Origin: UBA2108 sp002713215
GTDB taxonomy: Bacteria > Bacteroidota > Bacteroidia > Flavobacteriales_G > Salibacteraceae
DNA: 64,000 bases
Direction: 5' to 3'
Assembly (NCBI GenBank): GCA_937891015.1
Contig: CALAPY010000020.1
Coordinates: 13,401 to 77,400, forward strand
The notes beneath the pieces are model-generated. The model was not told where the DNA came from, did no database searches, and saw nothing but the letters and a program-made list of their open reading frames with translations. Position 1 is the stretch's first letter; each line of letters opens with the position of its first letter. Shown piece by piece: positions 54,092-62,817 of this stretch. Made by a program: the position numbers and the translations under genes.

Positions 54092-55581
54092 TATGACTTT
54101 TTACTGATTATGATTTTATCGCCCGGTTTGAGGTTTTTAGCGTTTAGGTTGTTATTCAACAGCTTAAGTTCCTTTGTGCTAATTCCTTTTGCCTTGGCAA
54201 TATCCCAAAGGGTATCGCCTTTTTGGATTTTGTAATAAACAAACTGGTCAGACTCTTCAGTATTCTTTTTTAGGTCTACTGCTTTCTTTTTTGCAACTGG
54301 TGCCGAGCCTCGGCTATATATCGTTAATCGCTGACCCACTCTTAAATTATCACTCCTAAGACCGTTCCAACTTTTTATATTCCTAACCGATACACCATAG
54401 CGATTCGCTATTTTGCCCAAATAATCTCCATTTCTGACACGATAAATTTCTACTTGCTCCTGAGCAGCTAATACTTCTTCAGAATGATCTATCGGCTCGG
54501 CATATTGTTCCGTAATTCTTTTTTCGTTAACTAAATAAAGAGCCAATTCACCTTTAGGCAATCGCAAAGTGTGCGATTTAGAATCTTTAGGGATAACTCC
54601 TCTTTTATACTCTGGGTTTAAATATTGGATTTGCTCAGCCGATAAATCCAATACATCGGCTAAATGTTTAAAGCTTATTCGATTGGTTACATGTATTGTA
54701 TCGGTCTCGTAAAACGTTATCGGTTGATTCCTGGGGTAAATATTGTGTTCTGCTCCATAATTAAAGATGTAATTAACCGCAATAAAGGCAGGAACATACC
54801 CACGGGTTTCTCTTGGTAGGTATGGATATATTTCCCAATAGTCCTTTTTACCTCCGGACCTTCGAATTGCCTTGTTCACATTGCCAGGACCACAATTATA
54901 CGCGGCAAGAGCCAAATTCCAATCGTCATAAATACCATTCAGGTAACTTAAATAGGCACAAGCCGCCCTAGTCGATTTATAGGGATCGTTTCTTTCATCA
55001 AAGTACGAATTGACGGTTAGACCATAAAGCCTTCCTGTTGTATACATAAACTGCCATAACCCTTTAGCTCCGGCTCTGGAGCGCGCTGTAGGATTTAAAG
55101 CTGACTCAACTACAGCCAAATATTTAAGCTCATAAGGCATGTCATTTTCGTCCAGAATTTCCTCAATGAGTGGAAAATAGAGTTGTGAAAGCCCCATTGT
55201 CTTACTGGTTAATTCTCTTCTTTTAACCGCATAAAGGTTCACAAAAGCATGAACTCGCTTATTATAACCCAAAGCAAATGGTGTTTGCTCATTCAATATG
55301 GCCAATCTTGATTTTAGGGTAGAGTCATCTACAATAGGAATTGAATCGTGGGGCAAGTTATACGTGTTTAACTCAGTGCTGTCGGTGTAGCCTTTATTAA
55401 AATCTTTCATCAACTGGGTAATCATGTCTTCGACATGAGCCACATACTCGACATCTGGCTGCAATTGAAGTTCGGCTTTGACTAAACTGTCTTTTTTAAC
55501 CGTGTCTTTTTCACCTGCATACCCAACTAAACAAAGGCTCAATAACCCTATCAGTAATCCACTTTTCACACTTATCTTCAT
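54091..55581 (-). CDS. mltD: Membrane-bound lytic transglycosylase D with LysM repeats
   Basis: 496 residues. Signal peptide 1-22; SLT domain about 135-300 with catalytic E159 (VVESALNPTARSRAGAKGLWQFM) and AAYNCGPGNVNKAI; DUF-type linker; two LysM domains at about 383-425 and 450-494 for peptidoglycan binding. It cleaves glycan strands between MurNAc and GlcNAc with an anhydro product. No lipobox is evident; Cys17 does not fit well. First gene of a unit with DUF4837. Confidence 0.92.
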   Translation of the reverse strand: MKISVKSGLLIGLLSLCLVGYAGEKDTVKKDSLVKAELQLQPDVEYVAHVEDMITQLMKDFNKGYTDSTELNTYNLPHDSIPIVDDSTLKSRLAILNEQTPFALGYNKRVHAFVNLYAVKRRELTSKTMGLSQLYFPLIEEILDENDMPYELKYLAVVESALNPTARSRAGAKGLWQFMYTTGRLYGLTVNSYFDERNDPYKSTRAACAYLSYLNGIYDDWNLALAAYNCGPGNVNKAIRRSGGKKDYWEIYPYLPRETRGYVPAFIAVNYIFNYGAEHNIYPRNQPITFYETDTIHVTNRISFKHLADVLDLSAEQIQYLNPEYKRGVIPKDSKSHTLRLPKGELALYLVNEKRITEQYAEPIDHSEEVLAAQEQVEIYRVRNGDYLGKIANRYGVSVRNIKSWNGLRSDNLRVGQRLTIYSRGSAPVAKKKAVDLKKNTEESDQFVYYKIQKGDTLWDIAKAKGISTKELKLLNNNLNAKNLKPGDKIIISKKS

Positions 55582-55689
55582 CCTATTATACTTGCTAACC
55601 TACAAATGTCGAGATTATTGTACGAGCCTTTTGTTTAACAGTGTTACATTTCTACACCAAAATTTGTTAATTAGTAGCCAAATAAATTC

Positions 55690-56115
55690 ATGATGAATAA
55701 GATCTATATCGTTGTTGTATTCCTCCTACTTATTGGTTGCAAAGAAGAACTTACTGAAAAACCCGTGAAGATGTTTCCAAATGGAACGGTTGAAGAAAAA
55801 CATTTTCTGGACACCGAGGGTACAGTGAAGAAAACCATCCAATATTATAAAAATGGAAACATTAAAATTGAAGGGGAATTCAACGATGACGGTAAGCGAG
55901 AAGGTATGTGGAAATCGTATTACGAAAACGGCCAACCATGGAGCATTGGCGAATACCAGAATGGTAAACAACACGGAATTAACCGGGTCTATTTCCCAAA
56001 TGGCTCGGTCAGGTATGAAGGAAACTGGGAGAATGATTTAAAAACCGGCACATGGAATTTCTATGATGAAAAAGGGGGGTTGGTAAAGTCAGAAGATAAT
56101 TCAATGAGTAAGTAA
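55690..56115 (+). CDS. MORN-repeat (YwqK-like) lipoprotein
   Basis: 141 residues. Lipobox Cys17 (LLLIGCKEE). The rest is about four MORN-variant repeats (YYKNGNIKIEGEF, GKREGMWKSYYENGQPWSIGEY, GKQHGINRVYFPNGSVRYEGNW, LKTGTWNFYDEKGG). The family is sometimes labelled YwqK antitoxin, but there is no toxin gene here and the label gives little. Likely a surface or outer-membrane lipoprotein. Confidence 0.82.
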   Translation: MMNKIYIVVVFLLLIGCKEELTEKPVKMFPNGTVEEKHFLDTEGTVKKTIQYYKNGNIKIEGEFNDDGKREGMWKSYYENGQPWSIGEYQNGKQHGINRVYFPNGSVRYEGNWENDLKTGTWNFYDEKGGLVKSEDNSMSK

Positions 56116-56205
56116 CGTCAAGTACCCAACCGACTGTATAATAGAATGTATTAGGTATTAATAAATTGCTACTTTTACGCGCTATTAAAAATAAACAAAA
56201 ACATT

Positions 56206-57507
56206 ATGAAAAAATTTAATACTATTCTATTATCGCTAACGATGTTGTTAGCTGTTAACCTCTCGGCTCAGAATTTTGACATTGAGATCACTGAGGTTAA
56301 GGTTCCAAAAAATAATGCAAGTTATATTACTGGTCTGGTACCAAGAATTACTCTTCAGTTTACTATTAAAAATAACAGTACTCAAAACCTTGCCGGTGCT
56401 GATGTAGCAAATTTGAAAATTGCTATTTTTTCAAACGGTACGCAGGTTGGTAATGATGTTGGTGTTAACTCTAGCTTTACTCTAGCTGCTGGAGCAAGTT
56501 CTGATTTATTCTTACAGAACTATGACTTGAGTGCTGCTTTGACTCAGGCTACTAATAAATTTTGTGTTGTTTCTAAGATGCAAGGTGATCCTGACAACTC
56601 TAATGACACTTCTTGTAGCAATGTTACCGTAACAAATGCTACTTTAAAGGTTAAGAGTACTGCTGTTTCAATTACTAAACCTATTGCAATTCAAAACGAA
56701 TTAGACTTAGGTACTTCTGTTACCGAGATGGCATTTGTAATGGAAAATAATTCTTCAGTGGATATTCCTACTGGAACTGCAATTCCTTATGCATTGTACA
56801 TTGGATCCGATGTAAAACAGGTTAGTGGTACTCTAGCTTCTGATTGGGTAATCGGTACAACCACAACCCGTACAATTAGTAATGCTCAAGTTTTCCCTGC
56901 TATTCCAACTGTATTAGGCCCATTTGAACTTTGTGCTTATACTCGCCTACCTCCTCCTGCAGTAAACGATACTACTTGTAATACTTACAAAATGGTTGGG
57001 GTTGCTGTAACTAGCTTTTCTCCTGCTAAAGGAAAACCAGGTACTGAAGTAACCGTAAATGGTGTTGGTTTTGATCCAACTCCTGCAAACAACATTGTTA
57101 AAATTGGTGGTGTTCCGGTAACAAATATTAAATCTGCTACTGCTACCAAATTGGTTATTGTTGTTCCTGCTATTACTGCAAGCGGACAAATCTCAGTTGA
57201 AGTAAACACTAAAATTGGAGTTTCTGCTGCTGAATTTAAGCTTGATGTTACTTCTGTTGTTGAGTTAGGAAACTTAACTGATAAAATATACTACAGCAAC
57301 AACATTCTAACTTACGAATTGAACCAAGCGTTTGATGCAGAAGGTTTATCTCTTAAAGTGTTTAACATGAAGGGAGAAATGGTAATAAACCGTTCAGTTT
57401 CAGAAAGCGAAGTTTCTGCTGACAAAATTGAAATTGAAATGGGTAACCTTCCTGAAGGTGTTTACATTTCTGATTTAAACGGTGTAAACTACAAGTTCGC
57501 GAAATAG
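56206..57507 (+). CDS. Secreted IPT/TIG-domain protein, probably abundant
   Basis: 433 residues. Signal peptide 1-21 (AVNLSAQN); two CARDB-like beta-sandwiches about 25-145 and 150-265; one IPT/TIG domain about 268-350 (VTSFSPAKGKPGTEVTVNGVGF). The last about 75 residues look like a T9SS sorting domain (LKVFNMKGEMVINR, LPEGVYI) but lack the usual YPNP start. Codons are strongly T- and A-ended (GCT, GTT, ACT, GGT), unlike most neighbours, which suggests high expression. Strong terminator follows. Confidence 0.8.
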   Translation: MKKFNTILLSLTMLLAVNLSAQNFDIEITEVKVPKNNASYITGLVPRITLQFTIKNNSTQNLAGADVANLKIAIFSNGTQVGNDVGVNSSFTLAAGASSDLFLQNYDLSAALTQATNKFCVVSKMQGDPDNSNDTSCSNVTVTNATLKVKSTAVSITKPIAIQNELDLGTSVTEMAFVMENNSSVDIPTGTAIPYALYIGSDVKQVSGTLASDWVIGTTTTRTISNAQVFPAIPTVLGPFELCAYTRLPPPAVNDTTCNTYKMVGVAVTSFSPAKGKPGTEVTVNGVGFDPTPANNIVKIGGVPVTNIKSATATKLVIVVPAITASGQISVEVNTKIGVSAAEFKLDVTSVVELGNLTDKIYYSNNILTYELNQAFDAEGLSLKVFNMKGEMVINRSVSESEVSADKIEIEMGNLPEGVYISDLNGVNYKFAK

Positions 57508-57533
57508 AACTAAACGAATAAATTAAATTTTAG

Positions 57534-57567
57534 AGCCCCGTAGTTATATAACTGCGGGGCTTTTTTT
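57534..57567 (+). terminator. Strong intrinsic terminator after the IPT/TIG protein
   Basis: AGCCCCG-T-AGTT / AACT-G-CGGGGCT stem (one G-U pair), ATAT loop and a run of seven T. Points to a well-terminated single-gene transcript. Confidence 0.88.
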
Positions 57568-57814
57568 GATCAATTTCTTGATCAAGCTAGTTCATCCAAT
57601 CCATATAAAGTAAACCCATATGGAAGGGCTTTTTGTAAAAAAGACGCTATTAAAGAACAATGTGGGTTAGAAATATTACCTAATTAAAAAGAAACGTCAT
57701 TCTTGCGTCCGCGTGTTGCTGAAGCTTTTGCGGAAGCATAAAGTAGGAACCTAGAAAAGGAAATATAGGCTTCATCTTAATCAAATCTGAGGTTTGATAT
57801 TGCCTTATCTACCA
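57568..57814. other. Gene-free stretch holding a REP-like degenerate palindrome
   Basis: About 250 bases without a credible gene between two terminators. The part at 57695-57753 starts CGTCATTCTTGCG and ends TAGGAACCTAG, resembling dispersed intergenic palindromes of the type CGTCATTCCTGCG...CAGGAATC seen in many genomes. Nothing else recognised. Confidence 0.4.
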
Positions 57815-57845
57815 TAAAAAAGGCCTCAATAAAATTGAGACCTTT
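57815..57845 (-). terminator. Intrinsic terminator after the damaged T9SS paralogue
   Basis: Minus strand: AAAGGTCTCAAT-TTT-ATTGAGGCCTTTTTT. It is nearly identical to the terminator of the intact paralogue (58630-58658), as is the flanking ATACTAATATTTAAAAGC, which shows that the duplication includes the 3' flank. Confidence 0.8.
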
Positions 57846-57874
57846 CCTTATACTAATATTTAAAAGCGATAAGA

Positions 57875-58576
57875 TTATTGTACCATTAACCGCCCGGTAA
57901 CCACTTTTCCATTTATTTCTTCAATTCGAATGAAATAGGGCCCAGGTTTTAACTCTGACAAATTAATTACATGATGATTCGTTGATTGAGCATGGTTTTC
58001 TGATAAAACCACCTTACCTGAAAGACCCATCATTTGAAACGAACTTATTCCTGCCTTAGATTTTATAGTGACCTGTTCGGTTGTAGGGTTGGGATACACC
58101 TCCACAGAAGGTTCATTAGCTTCAATTGTATTAATTCCAACGGCAGCTTCCATTCTGTTTCCAAATCGGTAATAAAGCGTGTCCCGATAACTGGAATCGC
58201 TTAGTTCAAAAAACTCAACGCAAAGCTCACAGTCTTTGGGTGTTAATTTAGGCTCGATAGTCAAGGCAGAAAAAACCTTTGATTCTCCTTTACCCTTAAC
58301 CATTGGTGCACATACACGTTCATAATCGATCCTATCTGTACAGTTATTGTAATAACAGTATAGAAAGTCCCAATTGTTAGTATCAACGGAATTGATGTAA
58401 GTTCTGAATTTAATCACCATGGTATCAAGAGGTGTTGTTGGTTAAATTAACAACATGGTCATGGTAATCATTAATGTATAATGTGTCTACGATTAAATGT
58501 TTTTGGAGGTAAACCTCTGGGAATAAGTTACAAATGAAATAAACAACGCAATAAGAAGTAATGTAGCTCTTTCCAT
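57875..58576 (-). pseudogene. T9SS cargo paralogue with two compensating frameshifts
   Basis: A signal peptide frame begins at ATG 58576 (MERATLLLIALFISFVTYSQ). After QRFT the homology shifts frame (near 58505-58510) to LQKHLIVDTLYINDYHDHVVNLTNNTS, then shifts back (near 58421-58431) to MVIKFRTYINSVDTNNWDF and onward to the end (T9SS domain with VYPNPTTEQ). First and last segments share one frame; the middle about 28 residues lie in another, so the gene is interrupted by stops. The downstream neighbour (58688-59383) is an intact paralogue with the same order of motifs. Either a decaying copy or two single-base sequencing errors; the first lesion sits in a small palindrome (GAGGT-AA-ACCTC). 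From an internal start the last 181 residues are still open. Confidence 0.75.
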
Positions 58577-58629
58577 AATCAAAGATTTTTGTTAGAAAAG
58601 TTATTAATTTACTCTCAGAGGTAGCAAAT

Positions 58630-58658
58630 AAAAAAGGCCTCAATAAAATTGAGGCCTT
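58630..58658 (-). terminator. Intrinsic terminator after the intact T9SS paralogue
   Basis: AAGGCCTCAAT-AAA-ATTGAGGCCTT with an A/T tract. Near-duplicate of 57815-57845. Confidence 0.85.
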
Positions 58659-58687
58659 CCTTCATACTAATATTTAAAAGCAATAAA

Positions 58688-59383
58688 TTATTGTACAATC
58701 AATCGCTCACTAATTACATTTCCGTCCTCTTCTTCAACTTGAATAACATAAGAGCCTGGCTTTAATTCAGACAAATCAACCATCTTATATCTATCCAGAA
58801 CATTATTTTCAGATAAAACCACTTTTCCAGAGAGGTCAAATACATAAATTGAATTAATTCTATTGGCTAATTTTACTTTAACAGCACCTGAAGTTGGATT
58901 AGGATAAACACCGTTCGGAGCCTCTTTACTTTCAACTAAATCGGCAAGCCCAACCGCCGGATCCATTCTGCTTCCAAATTTGTAGCATAATGTATCTCTG
59001 AACGTAGAATCAACCATGTCGAAAAACTCTATACACAATTCACAATCCTTAGGTGTTAACTTAGGTTCAATCGAGAAATTACTGATTCTAACTTTCTGAC
59101 CTGGTGTCATAGTATCACAGATTTCTTCATACGCAATATAAGTTCTACAGGCAGGAAAGGAACAATATAAAATGTCCCAATTACCAGTGTCAACAGTATT
59201 GTAATAAGTCCTAAACTTAATTACCATATCTCCCGAAGTCTTATTTGTCAAATCTGCACCATCATCAAAGTAATCATTAATACGCAGTGTATCAGTAATA
59301 AGGTGCTTACTAAGTGTAAAACGTTGTGCATTTGCACCAATTCCAATAATCCCAACCAATAAAATCAATATAATCTTTTTCAT
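58688..59383 (-). CDS. Small secreted T9SS cargo protein, intact paralogue
   Basis: 231 residues from ATG 59383; an upstream in-frame start at 59422 would add a tail ahead of the signal peptide. Signal peptide 1-20 (IIGIGANAQ). A compact middle domain (about 20-150) has six cysteines, including LTPKDCELCIEFFD, and no family I recognise. T9SS type A domain from about 160 (VYPNPTSGAVKV to ISERLIVQ). Same domain as in the damaged copy 57875-58576: LTPKDCELC and FRDTL are shared. Function unknown. Confidence 0.82.
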   Translation of the reverse strand: MKKIILILLVGIIGIGANAQRFTLSKHLITDTLRINDYFDDGADLTNKTSGDMVIKFRTYYNTVDTGNWDILYCSFPACRTYIAYEEICDTMTPGQKVRISNFSIEPKLTPKDCELCIEFFDMVDSTFRDTLCYKFGSRMDPAVGLADLVESKEAPNGVYPNPTSGAVKVKLANRINSIYVFDLSGKVVLSENNVLDRYKMVDLSELKPGSYVIQVEEEDGNVISERLIVQ

Positions 59384-59400
59384 CTTTATTTCCAAATAAC

Positions 59401-59436
59401 AAAAAAGGCGGTTAGAATCCATCCAACCACCTTTCC
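59401..59436 (-). terminator. Intrinsic terminator after the Omp28-like gene
   Basis: Stem AAAGGcGGTT / AACCaCCTTT with one mismatch, an 11-base loop and an A/T tract in minus-strand orientation. Confidence 0.75.
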
Positions 59437-59456
59437 TAATTAATAATTATTTTCTA

Positions 59457-60656
59457 TTACATTACACTCAAACGATGAGTAACAACCTCACCATCCAAGT
59501 TAACTCTTAAAATATAAGTACCGCTAATTGAGGTAAAATCACCTTCCAATTTAACTTCACTCAAACCGTTTACTTCACCTAAGTCTTTAGAAGAAACTAC
59601 TTCACCTAAAACGTTAACCACTTCGTAAGAAATGTTAGCAGCTTCATGTACAGTAATGCTTAACGTTGAGTTTTCATTCATTGGGTTAGGATATACGGTA
59701 ATGTCCGTTTTTGCAACTAGATCATTAATACTTGTTTGAACTCCTGCCCACTCGTCGCTCCATTTGGTAGTCCCACTAGGGAAGTATCTTTTTTGAGTAG
59801 AACCTCCGGTAACAAACTGACCTTCGTGCTTAATCCCATTTTCTTTAATATCGATTCCAACAACCTGAAGAACTTCACCATTGTCTCCATCGGTAGCAAA
59901 AAGAATTACATGATAAGAAATTTCATCAGTAGGCTTTCCAGCCCATCCAGACTCGATATTACAGGTATAGCTGTACGAGTGGAAATCGTCTTTGTTTGTT
60001 GACGTTAACGTTTCCCCCAAAGCATCTGTAGTACTCATCCATCGAAGTGCATCAATATTCACATAATCACCATTCCAGTTTCCATTAGGGCCATAATCAC
60101 TTTGATAAGATGTATATCCGGTTTGAACCACAGCAGTAGCCAATCTAACATTCTTACCAAATGAAGTAGGGAAGTAGGCCTCAACATCAATCATGATTTT
60201 GTCATCCTTCATTATAGCCATTGCGCCTAAATTAACTACTGCATTTCCGGCAGCTAATACAGCGTCAGCATGCTTACTCCAATTTCCTCTACTGTAAGCT
60301 TTTGAACCGCCGTCTAACCTCCGATTAACTCTACCAATAGGCTTAGAACCTGGACTACCAGCATGAGCCAATAACTTGTCTGCCCATGCATTTAAAAATT
60401 CATCTTTCGAACCCGTAAAAGAACCCGCATGAACTCCCATCGCATAAATGCGATCCTTTCCATTAGCAGCTTTCATCGCTTCAATTCTGTCCGTAGCATC
60501 AGGACAATATCCACATAGAGCACCGGTAAAGTCTTCCACCAATACATTTTGCGGATGCATTTTCTTATCGGTCAAACCTTTTTGAGCCGATACACCATAA
60601 GCCATCATTCCAATAGCTCCAGTTAGTAATATAGATTGTAAAGTTTTCTTTTTCAT
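59457..60656 (-). CDS. Omp28-like secreted thioredoxin-fold protein with T9SS tail
   Basis: 399 residues. Signal peptide 1-24; N-terminal VLVEDFTGALCGYCPDA with a C48-G-Y-C51 motif as in thioredoxin-like Omp28 family proteins; beta-rich middle; T9SS type A domain from about 320 (TVYPNPMNENSTL). Omp28-like proteins are surface proteins of Bacteroidota, with adhesion suggested in Porphyromonas; a redox role is possible because the CxxC is intact. Codon use is T/A-ended and smooth, suggesting good expression. Confidence 0.83.
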   Translation of the reverse strand: MKKKTLQSILLTGAIGMMAYGVSAQKGLTDKKMHPQNVLVEDFTGALCGYCPDATDRIEAMKAANGKDRIYAMGVHAGSFTGSKDEFLNAWADKLLAHAGSPGSKPIGRVNRRLDGGSKAYSRGNWSKHADAVLAAGNAVVNLGAMAIMKDDKIMIDVEAYFPTSFGKNVRLATAVVQTGYTSYQSDYGPNGNWNGDYVNIDALRWMSTTDALGETLTSTNKDDFHSYSYTCNIESGWAGKPTDEISYHVILFATDGDNGEVLQVVGIDIKENGIKHEGQFVTGGSTQKRYFPSGTTKWSDEWAGVQTSINDLVAKTDITVYPNPMNENSTLSITVHEAANISYEVVNVLGEVVSSKDLGEVNGLSEVKLEGDFTSISGTYILRVNLDGEVVTHRLSVM

Positions 60657-60827
60657 ATACTTAATTAAATTTCTTTAAAAATAACGCCCGAATTTAGCAA
60701 TTAATTAATAAAAAATTTGAATTCTATTGAATAATTTGTTAAACGGCTCCAAATTGTCGGTCAACTATCATTTTCAGTTTATAAAACGAATCTAAGGGTC
60801 CAGATAGCCTAGAATTGGTATATCAGT

Positions 60828-60835
60828 TAGTTTTG
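60828..60835 (+). promoter_or_regulatory. -7 box TAGTTTTG immediately before dnaG
   Basis: Exact TAnnTTTG match ending 5 bases before the GTG start codon, which would place transcription start at or next to the start codon. Confidence 0.5.
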
Positions 60836-60840
60836 TACTC

Positions 60841-62808
60841 GTGATTCCACGTCATAAAATAGACGAAATTTTAGCCGCTGTTAGTATTGAAGAGGTGGTG
60901 GGTGAGTATGTGAACCTAAAACGCTCTGGCAGGCAACTTCGTGCCTTAAGTCCATTTGCTAACGAAAAGACACCATCGTTTTATGTGGTCCCAGAAAAAC
61001 AGATATTCAAAGACTTCAGTTCAGGTAAAGGTGGAAATGCAGTTTCCTTCCTCATGGAACATGAACATTTTACCTACCCGGAGGCACTTCGTTATCTTGC
61101 CAAAAAGTACAACATTGAAATTGAGGAAGAGGAATACACCAGCGAACAAAAGGAGGCTGAAAACGAGAGAGAAAGCCTATATATAGTTACCAAGTTTGCT
61201 GAGGACTATTTTAAAGACCAATTGCACGATACGGATGAAGGAAAGTCAGTTGGCCTTAGTTATTACAAACAAAGAGGATTCACTAATGAAACCATTGAGA
61301 CATTCTCGTTAGGCTATAGCCCTAACAAATGGGAAGAGTTTGTAACTGCCTCCAAAGAAAAAGGATACAACCAGGAATACCTGCTAAAAACTGGATTGAT
61401 TAAAAAATCGCCTAAAAAAGAAGATCATTATTATGATGGTTTCAAGGGCAGGGTAATATTTCCCATCCATAATTTATCCGGTCGACCTATTGGTTTTGGG
61501 GCAAGAACCCTGTTAACAGACAAGAAGGTTCCTAAGTATTTAAATAGCCCTGAATCACCTATATATAATAAGAGTAATATTCTCTATGGAATCTACCAGG
61601 CCAAAGGGGAGATTATAAAAAATGACAATTGCTACATGGTTGAAGGGTATACCGATGTTATTTCCTTTCACCAATCGGGAATTAAAAATGTAGTTGCGAG
61701 TTCAGGAACTTCACTTACTCCAGGGCAAATTAAACTGGTAAAAAGGTATTCCCAAAACATTACTGTATTATATGATGGTGACGAGGCAGGAATAAAGGCC
61801 TCCTTTCGAGGAGTTAACCTAATTCTTGAAGAAGGCATGAACGTGAAGATGGTCATTTTTCCTGATGGAGAGGATCCTGATTCATTTGCACGTTCGCACG
61901 AGCCGGAAGAGCTGGCGGAATATGTCAAGTCGAATGCCAAGGATTTTATTGTAACCAAAACTGAAATTCTACTTAAAGGTGCCGGTAATGACCCAATACT
62001 AAAAGCAGGTTTAATAAAGGACATAGTGGAGAGCATTGCGAAGATTCCAGATGCCATTGCTCGCTCAGTCTACGTTAAGGAATGCTCTACGCTCTTAGAC
62101 ATTGAAGAAGAGACACTGTTTAGTGAGCTGGCTAAGATCAGAAAAACGGCGATCCAAAAAAATGCCAGAAAGCAAGATTATGATAACTACGAAGCGCCAC
62201 TTCAGGTTGCTGAAAAGCCTAAATCGTACGAGGCATTTGAAAGCAACGTTGAATCCCAGGAAAAGGACCTGCTTCGAATTCTGATCAATTTTGGAGATAA
62301 AAACATTTCTATTACTCAAGAAACAGAAGGTGACGAGGAGTCAGAAGAAATTATTGAGGTTGGGGTTGCACCCTATATATTACACGAATTGGCCAACGAT
62401 GATATGCAAATGAGTTCTGACGTACACAACCAATTTTTGAACGAAATTGTCGAAATGGTAACAGAAGATAATTGGAACATTGGACGCATTGTGAACCATG
62501 AGAAGCCAGAAATATCGGGCCTAGCGGCCGAGCTGGTAACTTCTAAATACGAACTGGCCAAATGGGATTTACGAAACATCCGTGTAAGTCAGGAAGACAC
62601 CAAACTAAAACGAGCTGTTGATGGTGCGTTGTATTCATTTAAGTCGAAAATGGTTGCTGTTCTGATTGTAAATAATAGAACCATGATTAAGGCAGCACAA
62701 GATTCTGATGACTACGAACAAGTACTAACTCTACTTAAAAAACAAACCAAACTGGATGAAATTAAGGCTTCGCTTTCAAAACCCACCGGCAGAATAATCT
62801 TAAGTTAG
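60841..62808 (+). CDS. dnaG: DNA primase
   Basis: 655 residues, GTG start. It makes RNA primers at the replication fork. N-terminal domain 1-95, catalytic core with basal region about 200-260 (KGRVIFPIHNLSGRPIGFGAR), TOPRIM with E268 (VEGYTDV), D312/D314 (YDGDEAG) and D342 region, and a C-terminal helicase-interaction domain. The zinc-finger ligands are replaced: the Cys-His pair is S37/A40 (LSPFANEKTPSF) and the Cys-Cys pair is D58/S61 (KDFSSGKGGN), while surrounding residues are conserved, so this primase should not bind zinc at this site. I recall similar substitution in some flavobacterial primases but could not check. Confidence 0.93.
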   Translation: MIPRHKIDEILAAVSIEEVVGEYVNLKRSGRQLRALSPFANEKTPSFYVVPEKQIFKDFSSGKGGNAVSFLMEHEHFTYPEALRYLAKKYNIEIEEEEYTSEQKEAENERESLYIVTKFAEDYFKDQLHDTDEGKSVGLSYYKQRGFTNETIETFSLGYSPNKWEEFVTASKEKGYNQEYLLKTGLIKKSPKKEDHYYDGFKGRVIFPIHNLSGRPIGFGARTLLTDKKVPKYLNSPESPIYNKSNILYGIYQAKGEIIKNDNCYMVEGYTDVISFHQSGIKNVVASSGTSLTPGQIKLVKRYSQNITVLYDGDEAGIKASFRGVNLILEEGMNVKMVIFPDGEDPDSFARSHEPEELAEYVKSNAKDFIVTKTEILLKGAGNDPILKAGLIKDIVESIAKIPDAIARSVYVKECSTLLDIEEETLFSELAKIRKTAIQKNARKQDYDNYEAPLQVAEKPKSYEAFESNVESQEKDLLRILINFGDKNISITQETEGDEESEEIIEVGVAPYILHELANDDMQMSSDVHNQFLNEIVEMVTEDNWNIGRIVNHEKPEISGLAAELVTSKYELAKWDLRNIRVSQEDTKLKRAVDGALYSFKSKMVAVLIVNNRTMIKAAQDSDDYEQVLTLLKKQTKLDEIKASLSKPTGRIILS

Positions 62809-62817
62809 ATTTAGCCC

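Noticed and set aside
55690..56115. Toxin-antitoxin system suggested by the YwqK label
   Set aside because: The protein is a MORN-repeat lipoprotein and no toxin gene is adjacent.
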